64,000 bases of DNA from Shewanella sp. OPT22. GTDB lineage: Bacteria > Pseudomonadota > Gammaproteobacteria > Enterobacterales > Shewanellaceae. Numbering within the stretch: position 1 is the stretch's first letter; each line of letters starts with the position of its first letter. Positions 25,401-34,486 of the stretch are shown in pieces. Location of the stretch: contig NZ_PGVH01000040.1 in NCBI RefSeq assembly GCF_004168585.1, forward strand, positions 290,841-354,840, read 5' to 3'. The notes beneath the pieces are model-generated. The model was not told where the DNA came from, made no database searches, and saw only the letters and a program-made list of their open reading frames with translations. Position numbers and translations under genes: made by a program.

Positions 25401-27984
25401 TATTCCAGACTACACGCCACCCGTTCCGGAACAAAAGCCATGCATCTGGAACTATCATGATTTAGTCGAGTATGCGGAAGGTGATATCGCTAAGGTTTTT
25501 GGCGATGAATATGCAATCATCGACACATACTCTCGCCGTGTACGCCTACCAACGTCTGATTACTTGTTGGTTTCTCGTGTTACCAAGCTTGATGCCAAAA
25601 TTAACGAGTTTCAGCCTTGTAAGATGACTACGGAATACGACATTCCTGTCGATGCTCCGTATTTAGTGAATGGTCAGATCCCTTGGGCTGTTGCAGTTGA
25701 ATCCGGTCAATGCGATTTAATGTTGATCAGTTATTTGGGGATTGATTTTGAAAACCAAGGTGAGCGAGTCTACCGCTTATTAGATTGCACCCTCACCTTC
25801 CTAGGTGATTTACCACGTGGTGGTGACACCTTACGCTATGATATTTCTATTAACCATTTTGCTCGTAATGGCGACACTTTACTGTTTTTCTTCAGCTATG
25901 AGTGTTTTGTTGGCGATAAAATGATTTTGAAAATGGACGGTGGTTGCGCTGGCTTCTTTACGAATCAAGAATTAGCAGACGGCAAAGGCGTAATACGAAC
26001 TGAAGATGAAATTAAAACTCGTCATCTGGCATTAAATAATTCAAATAAACAAAAGTTTGAGCCGCTATTACATTGCCCACAAACGCAGTTTAATTATCAG
26101 CAGATCCAACACTTACTCCATGGTGATATCGCCACTTGTTTTGGTGGAGAACACCATCACCACCAAAACACTCATGACGAACAAACTGCGTTAAGTTTTG
26201 CCTCACAGAAGTTTTTGATGATCGAGCAAATTAATCAACTTGAAATACATGGTGGTGCTTGGGGGTTAGGCTTTGTCGAAGGCGAAAAGCAATTAGCGCC
26301 CGATCACTGGTATTTCCCTTGTCACTTCAAAGACGATCAAGTGATGGCAGGATCACTAATGGCTGAAGGCTGTGGTCAATTACTGCAATTCTTTATGCTT
26401 CACTTGGGCATGCACACCCAAAGTAAACAAGGTCGCTTTCAACCATTAAAAGATGCCTCGCAAAAGGTACGCTGCCGTGGTCAAGTGTTACCGCAGCACG
26501 GTACCTTAACTTACCGCATGGAAGTCACTGAAATTGGGTTGCTACCTCAACCGTATGCCAAAGCTAATATCGACATTTTACTGAATGGAAAAGTGGTCGT
26601 TGATTTCCAAAATCTAGGTGTAATGATCAAAGAAGAGCCGAACTGTACAAGATATAACAATTCGTCTGCACCGCAATCACTCGACTTTGGGAGCGCACCA
26701 AATGCACCATTGATGGCTCAAATTGCCGATACACAAGCGCCAACCAATAAAGGCGTAGTGCCAATTAAACATATTGAAGCCCCAATGTGTCCTGATTACC
26801 CAAATCGAACACCAGACACGTTACCATTCACGCCATATCACATGTTTGAATTTGCTACAGGTAACATTGAAAAATGTTTTGGTAGCGATTTTGATATTTA
26901 TCGAAACCTAATTCCTCCACGTACGCCTTGCGGTGACCTACAACTAACAACTCGTGTAATTGACATCAAAGGTAAGCGTGGTGATCTGAAAAAACCAGCA
27001 TCTTGTATTGCCGAGTATGAAGTCCCTGCCGATGCGTGGTATTTCACCAAAAATACTCATGAATCTGTCATGCCTTACTCTATTTTGATGGAAATTGCGC
27101 TGCAGCCAAATGGTTTCATTTCAGCATGGATGGGCACAACCTTAAAATTCCCGAATGATGAGCTGTTCTTCCGTAACCTAGACGGGTCAGGTACTTTACT
27201 TCGTGAGGTCGATTTACGAGGTAAAACCATTACCAATGATTCAAGACTGTTATCAACAGTAATTTCAGGTAGTAATATTATCCAAAGTTTCACCTTCGAG
27301 CTAAGCACAGATGGCAAGCCTTTCTTTAAAGGCAGCGCAGTATTTGGATATTTTAAAGAGCAAGCGTTAATCCACCAACTCGGTTTAGATAATGGTAAAA
27401 CTCAGCAAGCATGGCATGTTGAAAATTGCATTTCAGCTGATCGAGAGATTAACCTGTTGGATACCACTGTTCGCAGTTTTAACGCACCGCAGCAACAACC
27501 ACACTATCAACTTGCTGGTGAGCAGCTTAATTTTGTCGACAAAGTAGAAATTGTTGAGAAAGGCGGTAAAGCTGATAAAGGTTATCTGTATGCAGAGCGC
27601 ACGATTGATGCGAGCGATTGGTTCTTCCAATTCCATTTCCATCAAGATCCTGTCATGCCTGGTTCACTCGGTGTCGAAGCCATTATTGAGTTGATGCAGA
27701 CTTACGCCATTGAAATGAATTTAGGCAAAGATTTTGTGAACCCAAAATTTGGACAAATATTGTCTGAAGTAAAATGGAAATATCGCGGCCAGATCACCCC
27801 GCATAACAAACAAATGTCGCTCGATGTACACATTACAGACATCAAGCATCAAGCTGACAAACTGATCATTATTGGTGATGCTAATTTGAGTAAAGACGGC
27901 TTACGCATTTATGAGGTCGCTGACATCGCCATTTGTATTGAAGAGACTGAGAAATATAGGAAAAATAATGACATTACAACTTGA
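22414..27984 (+). CDS. pfaC: PUFA synthase subunit PfaC (KS-CLF-DH-DH)
   Basis: 1856 aa from ATG 22414. Ketosynthase 1-440 has Cys204 (LSLDAACASSVYA), CHATGTPLGD and GHLLTAAGMPG. A second KS-fold domain (~460-830) has Glu674 (SAAEHS) where the cysteine should be, as in chain-length factors. Two FabA-like double hot-dog dehydratase units follow: a pseudo-hot-dog plus active half with HWYFPCHFKDDQVMAGSL (~1298), and a second pair with DWFFQFHFHQDPVMPGSL (~1735). These make the cis double bonds by dehydration and isomerisation. The gene overlaps pfaB by 8 bases; an upstream in-frame ATG at 22366 adds 16 residues that match nothing in the family. Confidence 0.96.
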   Translation: MNKIAIVGLSARYPQANDANQFWQNLLNKTDARSHLTAEKLAANPTDYSGIQGESDRFYCDQGGYISDFKFDDSGYRIPANELNALDDSFLWALDCSKKALLDANIDLADASLARCGIVMGSLSFPTAKSNETFLPIYHKAVEKGLQQKFEQANFKLTDFQGQQTVYTRSSNTKSHLSVSHNASHIIHQALGLGGSQLSLDAACASSVYAVKLACDYLNTGKADLMLAGAVSGADPFFINMGFSIFHAYPENGQSAPFDANSQGLFAGEGAGVIALKRLSDAQRDGDKIYAVISGIGLSNDGKGQFVLSPNSKGQVQAFERAYESAQTPAKDIEVIECHATGTPLGDKVELTSMEQFFTDKLRGEQAPLIGSAKSNLGHLLTAAGMPGIMKMIFAMETQTLPASINLSEAIHSPNQLFSHNNIPTETTAWPVKVNNDRRHAGVSVFGFGGCNAHMLLETYVAGEQNNTSITQPQNEFSITGIGAHFGKFSSVNQIHQAIKDKQSAFIDVPLLRWKGLQHHTGLLNDFGLAQVPLGGYIENFDFDFLRYKVPPNEDDRLIAQQLLLIKVADEAIRDAKLQTGSKVAVLVAMETEAELHQFRGRVNLHTQLAASFTEHGISLSDDECQQLEALSMDSVLDAAKLNQYTSFIGNIMASRISSLWDFNGPAFTISAAEHSVARCLDVAENMMSQEHYDAIVIASVDLTGSAEQVIVNNQRHDVNIVPNADLDKWNIGEAAGAIVLQTTGIQSSSYGNVSSLSFVPQHDHFDETAESIIEHNNAIEHGMNVDQQHHSAQQLFGHTFAASGMTSLINSLLDLPQQTQNSIRIRTEAENQYSEFVVNQNVQQQDQLLSRLSQDLTWSDQKHLIKTVSLGGRDIIKHIVETDLTDMEQLTSKMKSITAPKQTQDKPEFSPTATTSDLQALMQNQTQARNAHMAFLKTREQGLKIAEALMKQQAGLSEYNEYDTNTDASGYVLKNKPSDTYKATEASSHPHTLANIPDYTPPVPEQKPCIWNYHDLVEYAEGDIAKVFGDEYAIIDTYSRRVRLPTSDYLLVSRVTKLDAKINEFQPCKMTTEYDIPVDAPYLVNGQIPWAVAVESGQCDLMLISYLGIDFENQGERVYRLLDCTLTFLGDLPRGGDTLRYDISINHFARNGDTLLFFFSYECFVGDKMILKMDGGCAGFFTNQELADGKGVIRTEDEIKTRHLALNNSNKQKFEPLLHCPQTQFNYQQIQHLLHGDIATCFGGEHHHHQNTHDEQTALSFASQKFLMIEQINQLEIHGGAWGLGFVEGEKQLAPDHWYFPCHFKDDQVMAGSLMAEGCGQLLQFFMLHLGMHTQSKQGRFQPLKDASQKVRCRGQVLPQHGTLTYRMEVTEIGLLPQPYAKANIDILLNGKVVVDFQNLGVMIKEEPNCTRYNNSSAPQSLDFGSAPNAPLMAQIADTQAPTNKGVVPIKHIEAPMCPDYPNRTPDTLPFTPYHMFEFATGNIEKCFGSDFDIYRNLIPPRTPCGDLQLTTRVIDIKGKRGDLKKPASCIAEYEVPADAWYFTKNTHESVMPYSILMEIALQPNGFISAWMGTTLKFPNDELFFRNLDGSGTLLREVDLRGKTITNDSRLLSTVISGSNIIQSFTFELSTDGKPFFKGSAVFGYFKEQALIHQLGLDNGKTQQAWHVENCISADREINLLDTTVRSFNAPQQQPHYQLAGEQLNFVDKVEIVEKGGKADKGYLYAERTIDASDWFFQFHFHQDPVMPGSLGVEAIIELMQTYAIEMNLGKDFVNPKFGQILSEVKWKYRGQITPHNKQMSLDVHITDIKHQADKLIIIGDANLSKDGLRIYEVADIAICIEETEKYRKNNDITT

Positions 27985-29593
27985 TAATAATAACAAACTC
28001 AGTCCGTGGCCTTGGCAAATTGATGAGTCTGAACTGCAATTTAATGAAACAGAGATAGCTAAAGCATTGAAGGATTTAAACCAACCGTGCTATTTAGTTA
28101 ATCACAGTGAAAAAGGTTTGGGTGTTTCTCACCAAGCCAACATCGTTATCCCGTCATACCAAGTACTCGATAATCAGTACCCTGTCAGTGCTTTTGCGCC
28201 TGCCTTAGGCACTGAAAGCTTGGGTGATAGCAACTTTCGACGTGTTCATGGGGTAAAATATGCCTACTATGCAGGTGCAATGGCAAATGGCATTGCATCA
28301 GAAGAATTAGTCATTGCGTTAGGTCAAGCAGGCATTTTATGTTCGTTCGGTGCAGCGGGATTAATTCCAAGTCGTGTCGAGTCGGCCATTCAACGCATTC
28401 AGCAAGCACTACCAAATGGCCCTTATGCCTTTAACTTAATTCATAGCCCAAGTGAACCAGCACTTGAATGGGGCAGTGTTGAACTTTATGTAAAACATCA
28501 AGTTCGTACTGTCGAAGCATCAGCATTTTTAAAACTCACCCCGCAAATCGTTTACTACCGAGCAGCTGGCTTAAGCCGAGATGAGCAAGGCAATATTAGC
28601 ATCGCCAACAAGGTCATAGCTAAAGTCAGCCGCACAGAAGTCGCGAGTAAGTTTATGGCTCCGGCACCAGAAAAAATGTTGCAAAAATTGGTTGATGAAG
28701 GACGCATCAGTGTCGAACAAATGCACATGGCACTTGAAGTGCCAATGGCGGACGACATTACCGCTGAAGCCGATTCTGGCGGGCATACCGATAATCGTCC
28801 ATTGGTCACGCTACTTCCAACATTGCTCGCTTTAAAAGACGAGATGCAAGAACAGTACAACTACCCCACTCCACTTCGTGTTGGTGCTGGCGGTGGTGTC
28901 GGTACACCTGATGCCGCGCTAGCAGCCTTCAATATGGGGGCAGCGTTCATTGTAACGGGCTCTATCAATCAAGCTTGTATTGAAGCAGGTGCGAGTGAAC
29001 ACACACGTAAACTGCTTTCCACGACTCAAATGGCTGACGTTGCAATGGCACCAGCGGCTGACATGTTCGAAATGGGCGTAAAACTGCAAGTGGTTAAGCG
29101 TGGCACTTTATTCCCTATGCGCGCAAATAAGCTTTATGAAATTTACACACGATATGATTCTATTGAAGCCATTCCAGCAGATGAAAAGAAAAAACTTGAA
29201 CAACAAGTGTTCCGTTCAACGATAGAAGATATTTGGAAAGGTACCGTTGAGCATTTCAATGAACGAGATCCTAAGCAGATAGAGCGTGCACTGGATAACC
29301 CAAAACGAAAAATGGCACTGATATTTCGCTGGTACTTAGGCTTATCAAGTCGTTGGTCAAATATTGGTGAAGCGGGACGTGAAATGGATTATCAAATTTG
29401 GGCTGGCCCAGCACTCGGCGCATTTAATGCCTGGGCAAAAGGTTCATATTTAGATGACTATCAAAAACGTGAAGCGGCAGATTTGGCTCGACACATCATG
29501 GTGGGTGCAGCATATCAAGCAAGGATTAATTTATTGCAATCACAAGGGGCGATCATTCCAGTTATGTTACAGAGATGGAAGCCTGCATTTTGA
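27968..29593 (+). CDS. pfaD: PUFA synthase enoyl reductase PfaD
   Basis: 541 aa from ATG 27968. FMN-dependent TIM-barrel enoyl-ACP reductase related to 2-nitropropane dioxygenase and FabK, supplying the enoyl reduction missing from PfaA-C. Visible: ALGTESLGDSNFRRVHG near 75, GQAGILCSFGAAGLIPSRV, ADSGGHTDNRPLVTLLPTL with the His of the nitronate-monooxygenase type active site, and the phosphate-binding GAGGGVGTPDAALAAF and IVTGSINQACIEAGAS loops. It overlaps pfaC by 17 bases, and the AGGA ribosome site is inside pfaC, implying translational coupling. An upstream in-frame ATG (27911) would add 19 non-conserved residues. Last gene of the operon. Confidence 0.96.
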   Translation: MTLQLDNNNKLSPWPWQIDESELQFNETEIAKALKDLNQPCYLVNHSEKGLGVSHQANIVIPSYQVLDNQYPVSAFAPALGTESLGDSNFRRVHGVKYAYYAGAMANGIASEELVIALGQAGILCSFGAAGLIPSRVESAIQRIQQALPNGPYAFNLIHSPSEPALEWGSVELYVKHQVRTVEASAFLKLTPQIVYYRAAGLSRDEQGNISIANKVIAKVSRTEVASKFMAPAPEKMLQKLVDEGRISVEQMHMALEVPMADDITAEADSGGHTDNRPLVTLLPTLLALKDEMQEQYNYPTPLRVGAGGGVGTPDAALAAFNMGAAFIVTGSINQACIEAGASEHTRKLLSTTQMADVAMAPAADMFEMGVKLQVVKRGTLFPMRANKLYEIYTRYDSIEAIPADEKKKLEQQVFRSTIEDIWKGTVEHFNERDPKQIERALDNPKRKMALIFRWYLGLSSRWSNIGEAGREMDYQIWAGPALGAFNAWAKGSYLDDYQKREAADLARHIMVGAAYQARINLLQSQGAIIPVMLQRWKPAF

Positions 29594-29637
29594 TTAATAC
29601 ATTACGTAAAAGCATCATTTAAAAATCACTCTCAATT

Positions 29638-29687
29638 CAATCTACAGCACACAAGGTGTTTGAAACGCTTAAAAGTGCTGTAGGTTG
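29638..29687 (+). terminator. Long hairpin after pfaD
   Basis: CAATCTACAGCAC (29638-29650) pairs with GTGCTGTAGGTTG (29675-29687), 13 bp with one mismatch, around a 24-base loop. It lies 45 bases past the pfaD stop and is followed only by GAAATTT, so it may stabilise the operon mRNA more than terminate it. The rest of 29594-29908 shows no gene. Confidence 0.5.
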
Positions 29688-29908
29688 AAATTTACATAGT
29701 TTACATATTCAATTGTTTAATACCGCTCTGTTTTTCTCTTTCAAATCACCTTATACAACAATCGAAAAGTAATGATTTATAAATAATTTCTAGGGAATCA
29801 ACAAAAAAGACTAATTAAGTTTCATTAAACCTTAATCATTCATTATTGAATTTCAAAGCTGAAATATGAAGAATGAGATGTAGGTAAACCTATGTTAAGA
29901 ACAACGCA

Positions 29909-31444
29909 ATGGCAAGTTTAGTTAAATATCAATACGTCAGGCCTGACGACTTCGATTTTACTGATGTCATGGCTAAACGCTTAGAAAAGAATAATATCGT
30001 TCATGTATTTTATTTAGATGAAAAGACTGACGTACAGTGTTTTACTGTCAGTAAATTACAAAATAAACTCCACTGGGTAAAAATGGAGGGATTTTGGGGA
30101 GTGATTAAAGCTTCTGAAGCTGAACAAGAAATGTATAAAGAAACAATGCAATCTATGAACCTCAGTTCATATGAGCAATCAGATCATAACGCACTTCCTC
30201 TAAAGTTTGTAGTTGCATCATTTCTTAATGACAAAAAACTAATGTTCGAAGCAATGAAAAAAATCCCACCTCAACGCGCCGAAAAAATTGCGCAAGCTAT
30301 GACAAAAGTAAATCCAGCAGAAATACCAACTTCTAAAACTGTGGGAGTTATGCCATTTAATATAGAAAAGGACGTAGGTGCAATTGATACACCTGAAACT
30401 ACACCATTAGAGATGGAGACAAACATAGATGCTAGCGAAACACTAGAAACTGTGACTTCTCATTTACCATTGAGCCAAACAGATTGGGTACGGCTAGCAG
30501 AAGCAAATATAGAAAACATGATGGCAATGCTAAATGTTCTGCCCGATACGGAAAGAAAAAATCTCATTAAAGAGCTTTTTACCGAATTAGTAAAAAGTCA
30601 TAGGATTTCTAGCAAGGCATTCACAACGTTCCTCACCTTGATAATGGATAATGAGCTTTGGGGTGAAATCTTCAACAAAGAAGACTTGGATGAAACTATT
30701 AAAATTGCCTGTAAAAATAATCATAAAAATGTTCTAGCCATTTTGAAAGACTCGCCTTTAAGCAATAGAAAAGAAACGTTTCTTTACATTTTCAAATCTC
30801 TTGTAACTAATTTAAAAAGCCCTGAGAAATGTCGCTTTCACTTAAATGTAGTCAATGTCAGTTCGTTAATGAAATCATTAAAACCTTCTTTAAAAGCCTT
30901 CATTAAAGAAGACAAAGAATTCACAAGATTCATGCATGAATTACTCAAAACTAATAATGGCATTTGCAAAGAACTGGCTTTTGCTCTCTGTGAACATCAC
31001 ATATACACACCAGTAGCAGAAATGCTAAATATGATGTTAAAAGACAGCCCTCCACAAATGGCTTATAAAAGCTTTTCAATATTAATTCAAAGAATTTCAA
31101 AAAAGGATTTGTGTGAATTTGTTACTGCATGTCAACTCAGTAATGCAGTCGATCAGCTTTCAGATGAAAATATCGATTACTGGTATAGTTTGCTAGAACG
31201 TTGTGACGAAAATTTACGAATGGATGTTATTTGCCCTTTCATCAACAAATTGGTGCTTTCGGGAATTACTGATGAATATCAGCTAGAGTTTTTAAATCAA
31301 ATGTCTGCAGCAGAATTTTTGAAGCTCGGTGAAGCACCTGAATATATGGATATGATTAAAAATGCTCGAGGTAAGCACACTCAAGTGGCTGAGCTTATAG
31401 AGAGCAAAGTAACAGAAGCTAAGCAGACTTTGGAAAGCAAGTAA
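29909..31444 (+). CDS. Hypothetical protein, largely helical
   Basis: 511 aa; I do not recognise it. No signal peptide or membrane segment, so cytoplasmic. Residues 1-75 are a mixed, probably compact domain (WVKMEGFWGVIKASEAEQEMY). Residues 75-140 hold a helical segment rich in Lys, followed by a Thr/Glu/Pro linker (to ~185). From ~190 to the end the sequence is Leu-rich with regularly spaced helices and scattered Cys, resembling alpha-solenoid proteins of the HEAT or ARM type, although no exact repeat is seen. The start ATG at 29909 has only a weak purine stretch upstream. It stands alone, 315 bases after pfaD. AT-rich codon use is similar to the unknown gene at 31584. Confidence 0.6.
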   Translation: MASLVKYQYVRPDDFDFTDVMAKRLEKNNIVHVFYLDEKTDVQCFTVSKLQNKLHWVKMEGFWGVIKASEAEQEMYKETMQSMNLSSYEQSDHNALPLKFVVASFLNDKKLMFEAMKKIPPQRAEKIAQAMTKVNPAEIPTSKTVGVMPFNIEKDVGAIDTPETTPLEMETNIDASETLETVTSHLPLSQTDWVRLAEANIENMMAMLNVLPDTERKNLIKELFTELVKSHRISSKAFTTFLTLIMDNELWGEIFNKEDLDETIKIACKNNHKNVLAILKDSPLSNRKETFLYIFKSLVTNLKSPEKCRFHLNVVNVSSLMKSLKPSLKAFIKEDKEFTRFMHELLKTNNGICKELAFALCEHHIYTPVAEMLNMMLKDSPPQMAYKSFSILIQRISKKDLCEFVTACQLSNAVDQLSDENIDYWYSLLERCDENLRMDVICPFINKLVLSGITDEYQLEFLNQMSAAEFLKLGEAPEYMDMIKNARGKHTQVAELIESKVTEAKQTLESK

Positions 31445-31583
31445 CGGTTTAGTTCAATTTAGAACAGTATTTCAAAAGTATTTATAAATAACGCCTTACT
31501 TCGACGCAATAGAACCTAGAGCGCCAAAGCAATAAAAAAGAAAAACGATTTCATTTAAACAAACAAATGTTTATAAAACTCAC

Positions 31584-32981
31584 TTAAAGAATTTCGAAAC
31601 TCGCACTATAAAGCTCACGATTGTCTTCATCAAACATCAACGTGACATTATACAATCGCGTTTCATATTCAACTTGATTATCCATTTCTATGGCTGTTTC
31701 ATCAAATAGGTGCTTAAGTTCATTATAAGACTTTGATACTTCAATCTCGCCGAAACGCCATGTCGGTTTATATAATTCCGAGATAGAAGTTTCTGGAAGT
31801 GCATTCTCTAAAAAAGTAACCTTAGCTAAATTTCCATGTTTAAATGACAACAAGATGTGTTGATCAAATAAATAAGCAACTGATTGATCATCTGTGTACG
31901 TTTTGGCAATTGGCTCACTCATTACCTTCAATACATTTGATACTGAATGCGTATTACTCTTCACTAACGCATTTATTTTATGAAGACCTGAACCAACTTG
32001 CAAACTTGAAATCGTAAAATCGTGATGCCCATTCGATAAGCTAATAGCATCCAAAGATTTATTTTTTTTATTCGCATGAAAATTCGTAGATTCAAAAAAC
32101 TCAGCGGTTAATTTATTCTCTGATTGGGTGAACTCAAACGTATCGTTTATTCGTTTAGCTGACTCTAGGTGCTTTTTAAAATCTTGATACTCACCTTTAT
32201 AAGGGATAATGCTATTTACTTTCCATTGCTTATCATCAAAAAATGGTAAAAATTCTAATTGATTCAATAGTTCATATGAAATTTCAGACGTTTTCGTACT
32301 GAATCTAACAAGTTTATTGTCAAAAAAGTAAAACCAATGTGCTCTTCCAAAACCTAAAATACTGTAGTTTTGATTCTGGAGTTGTATAGAAGGAAGACCT
32401 AAAGTATTGATAAGTGTTTCTATTGAATCATTCAATTTGACACCATAAACCCCTTCAGCAATGGAGACACTGTTGCTCTTTATCTTCGGGCGGGTTTGCT
32501 TATCCTGATCTAGGATAAATTCATATGAAAATATCTGTTTTTTTGAGTTAGACAAAGCTGCAATGTGTCTATTTCCATTACTAGCAATAGGAGTTGGTTG
32601 ATTTTTAAAACCGAGAGATAAATCACAATCTTTATAAAGCATAGCCTTATAACTCAACTTTAAGATAGAGTCATATTTTGTCGATTTCAATGCATTAACA
32701 GGAACAGAACTCAGCAGACTATTTTTATCAGTTAGTACAATTGCATTACTTCCTAAATTCGCAGCCTTTTCTTTTATACTTTTAATGAGTTCTGATTGCA
32801 ATTTACTGGCAATTTCACGGTTTTCATCGCTATTTTCCGTCGCTTTTACAGCTTTTTTTACCGTGATAGTTTCTGCTCGCTCATCAGAACACAACGGATA
32901 ATTATCCAAAACAATGGGAGAGATCGATGCCTCAACGTTAAGGGAAACACACACTAATACAATTAGAGAGGTTAAGCGCAT
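31584..32981 (-). CDS. Hypothetical exported protein
   Basis: 465 aa from ATG 32981, chosen because AAGGA is correctly spaced and a signal peptide (MRLTSLIVLVCVSLNVEA) follows at once; an upstream in-frame start would bury it. Residues 30-115 contain a KAANLGSNAIVL segment reminiscent of small YbjQ/UPF0145-like or heavy-metal-associated periplasmic domains. Two later segments, VYGVKLNDSIETLINTLGLP and IEVSKSYNELKHLFDE, look like two copies of a BamE/SmpA-like fold start, each leading into a beta-strand rich stretch with aromatic residues. Function unknown; probably periplasmic. Convergent with the gene at 29909. Confidence 0.6.
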   Translation of the reverse strand: MRLTSLIVLVCVSLNVEASISPIVLDNYPLCSDERAETITVKKAVKATENSDENREIASKLQSELIKSIKEKAANLGSNAIVLTDKNSLLSSVPVNALKSTKYDSILKLSYKAMLYKDCDLSLGFKNQPTPIASNGNRHIAALSNSKKQIFSYEFILDQDKQTRPKIKSNSVSIAEGVYGVKLNDSIETLINTLGLPSIQLQNQNYSILGFGRAHWFYFFDNKLVRFSTKTSEISYELLNQLEFLPFFDDKQWKVNSIIPYKGEYQDFKKHLESAKRINDTFEFTQSENKLTAEFFESTNFHANKKNKSLDAISLSNGHHDFTISSLQVGSGLHKINALVKSNTHSVSNVLKVMSEPIAKTYTDDQSVAYLFDQHILLSFKHGNLAKVTFLENALPETSISELYKPTWRFGEIEVSKSYNELKHLFDETAIEMDNQVEYETRLYNVTLMFDEDNRELYSASFEIL

Positions 32982-33170
32982 TCTTATATCCTTATAATTT
33001 TGCCTGAGATTTAGGTAATTAAAATGTAAATACACGACAAGACATTAAGTTATCTAATAACTCATTGAAAAACAATAAATATACAAATAAATACACTTAA
33101 ATAATTCTACATTTAGAAATATAAAACTGAGGAGAGGTATGAAAAATGTTTAAAAGCTTTGTATGCACAT

Positions 33171-33206
33171 AAAAAAAGCCAGTCATTAACTTGACTGGCT
33201 TTTTGT
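33171..33206 (-). terminator. Terminator of the TonB2 operon
   Basis: Perfect 8-bp stem GCCAGTCA / TGACTGGC (33178-33199) with a 6-base loop, flanked by seven A on the left (T run on the minus strand) and five T on the right. Strong and nearly bidirectional. Confidence 0.85.
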
Positions 33207-33239
33207 AACTCGATAACTCTGAGCTTTATTTAAATCAGC

Positions 33240-34481
33240 TTATAGAGTGATGTTGTTGATTCTAGCTTTTTCTTTAATATAAGGAATCAAAGATTTAGCA
33301 TGCTTACCAACTTGTTTATCACTTGTGGCCAACTTAGCATTGTTATAAGCACGTTTATATTGCTTTAAACCTAAGTAAGCATTAGCAAGTTCAAAGTGAG
33401 CTTTGCCTTTTGCTTTTAAACCTGATTTAAGCGCAGTATTAAATGCTTTGATTGCATCTGAATAGCGCTGAACAATAGTCAACAGTTGACCTTGCTTCAT
33501 ATAAAGACTTGCATCTTTAGTAATATCAGCAGCCTGACCGAAGTACTTCGCAGCAGTTCTAAAATCTTTTGCACCTTGATAAAAACCCGCTAACATTTTT
33601 ATATTAGCTTCATTTTTTTCAATCACACCAGATTTCATATGCTTCTCAAAAAGCTTAGCCGCATGATACGGAGCTTCTTGAGACATCAACTGAGAAAGCT
33701 TAGTGATATCAGATTTAGATTCAATAAAACCAGCTTTATAAGCTAAATCATAAGTCTGAAGTGATTTCTTGTAGTTTTCAGTTGCTAGATAAAACTGAGC
33801 TAACTGTTTCCAAAAAGAAGGATCACTAGGGAATAACTGAACAGCCGTTTCCAGTACTTTTACCGCATTCTTCAACTGTTTCTTGTTGTAGTATGCGTTA
33901 ACTTTTATGTTATAAAAGTTCTTATTTGGCTTTTCAGAAGCTTTAATCCCTTTATCAGCTGTTTTTAGCGCATTATCCCAATCTTTAATTTGAGAATATG
34001 AAGCAGCCAATAAACGATAAATATCAGCGTCTTCTTTACAGCTAAAAGCTAACCATTTGTTAAAGTACTTAATGCCTTCTTTAAACTTTTCAGTTTGAAC
34101 AGCAATGATACCAACAAGTTTTAGCGTATCAGCGTGCTCAGTACCACCGAGAACGTCCAAATCTGCAGCTTGTTTTAGCTGTACGTAGGCTTTATCTAAC
34201 TGATTTTTTTCAGCATAGAAGTTACCCAGCATACGCGAAACAGAAGCTTTATCAAAATTCTTCTTGGCATTAGCTTCTAAAAGAATGGCTAAAGCTTCAT
34301 CGATATTACCTTCAGTGTAGGCTTTATAAGAACGTTGAATTTTCTTACCTACAGTTTGACCCACAGCTTGGTTCTTACGCTTTTCGATTGGACATTTTTC
34401 AGCAGCAACCGATGTTGTAGCCACTGTCATTGCACCAAAAGAAAGCATAACAGCAGCTGCAAATTTATTTAATTTTGCCAT
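33240..34481 (-). CDS. TPR-repeat periplasmic protein of the TonB2 operon
   Basis: 413 aa. Signal peptide MAKLNKFAAAVMLSFGAMTVATTSVAA, then tetratricopeptide repeats from ~50 to ~400: for example KIQRSYKAYTEGNIDEALAIL, VSRMLGNFYAEKNQLDKAYVQ, WKQLAQFYLATENYKKSLQTYD and AHFELANAYLGLKQYKRAYN. The protein is the last gene of a six-gene operon whose other products transduce proton-motive force to outer-membrane receptors. TPR proteins are often encoded with TonB2 systems in Vibrio, Shewanella and Pseudoalteromonas, and are thought to scaffold the complex in the periplasm. Six bases separate it from tonB. Confidence 0.85.
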   Translation of the reverse strand: MAKLNKFAAAVMLSFGAMTVATTSVAAEKCPIEKRKNQAVGQTVGKKIQRSYKAYTEGNIDEALAILLEANAKKNFDKASVSRMLGNFYAEKNQLDKAYVQLKQAADLDVLGGTEHADTLKLVGIIAVQTEKFKEGIKYFNKWLAFSCKEDADIYRLLAASYSQIKDWDNALKTADKGIKASEKPNKNFYNIKVNAYYNKKQLKNAVKVLETAVQLFPSDPSFWKQLAQFYLATENYKKSLQTYDLAYKAGFIESKSDITKLSQLMSQEAPYHAAKLFEKHMKSGVIEKNEANIKMLAGFYQGAKDFRTAAKYFGQAADITKDASLYMKQGQLLTIVQRYSDAIKAFNTALKSGLKAKGKAHFELANAYLGLKQYKRAYNNAKLATSDKQVGKHAKSLIPYIKEKARINNITL

Positions 34482-34486
34482 TTCTG

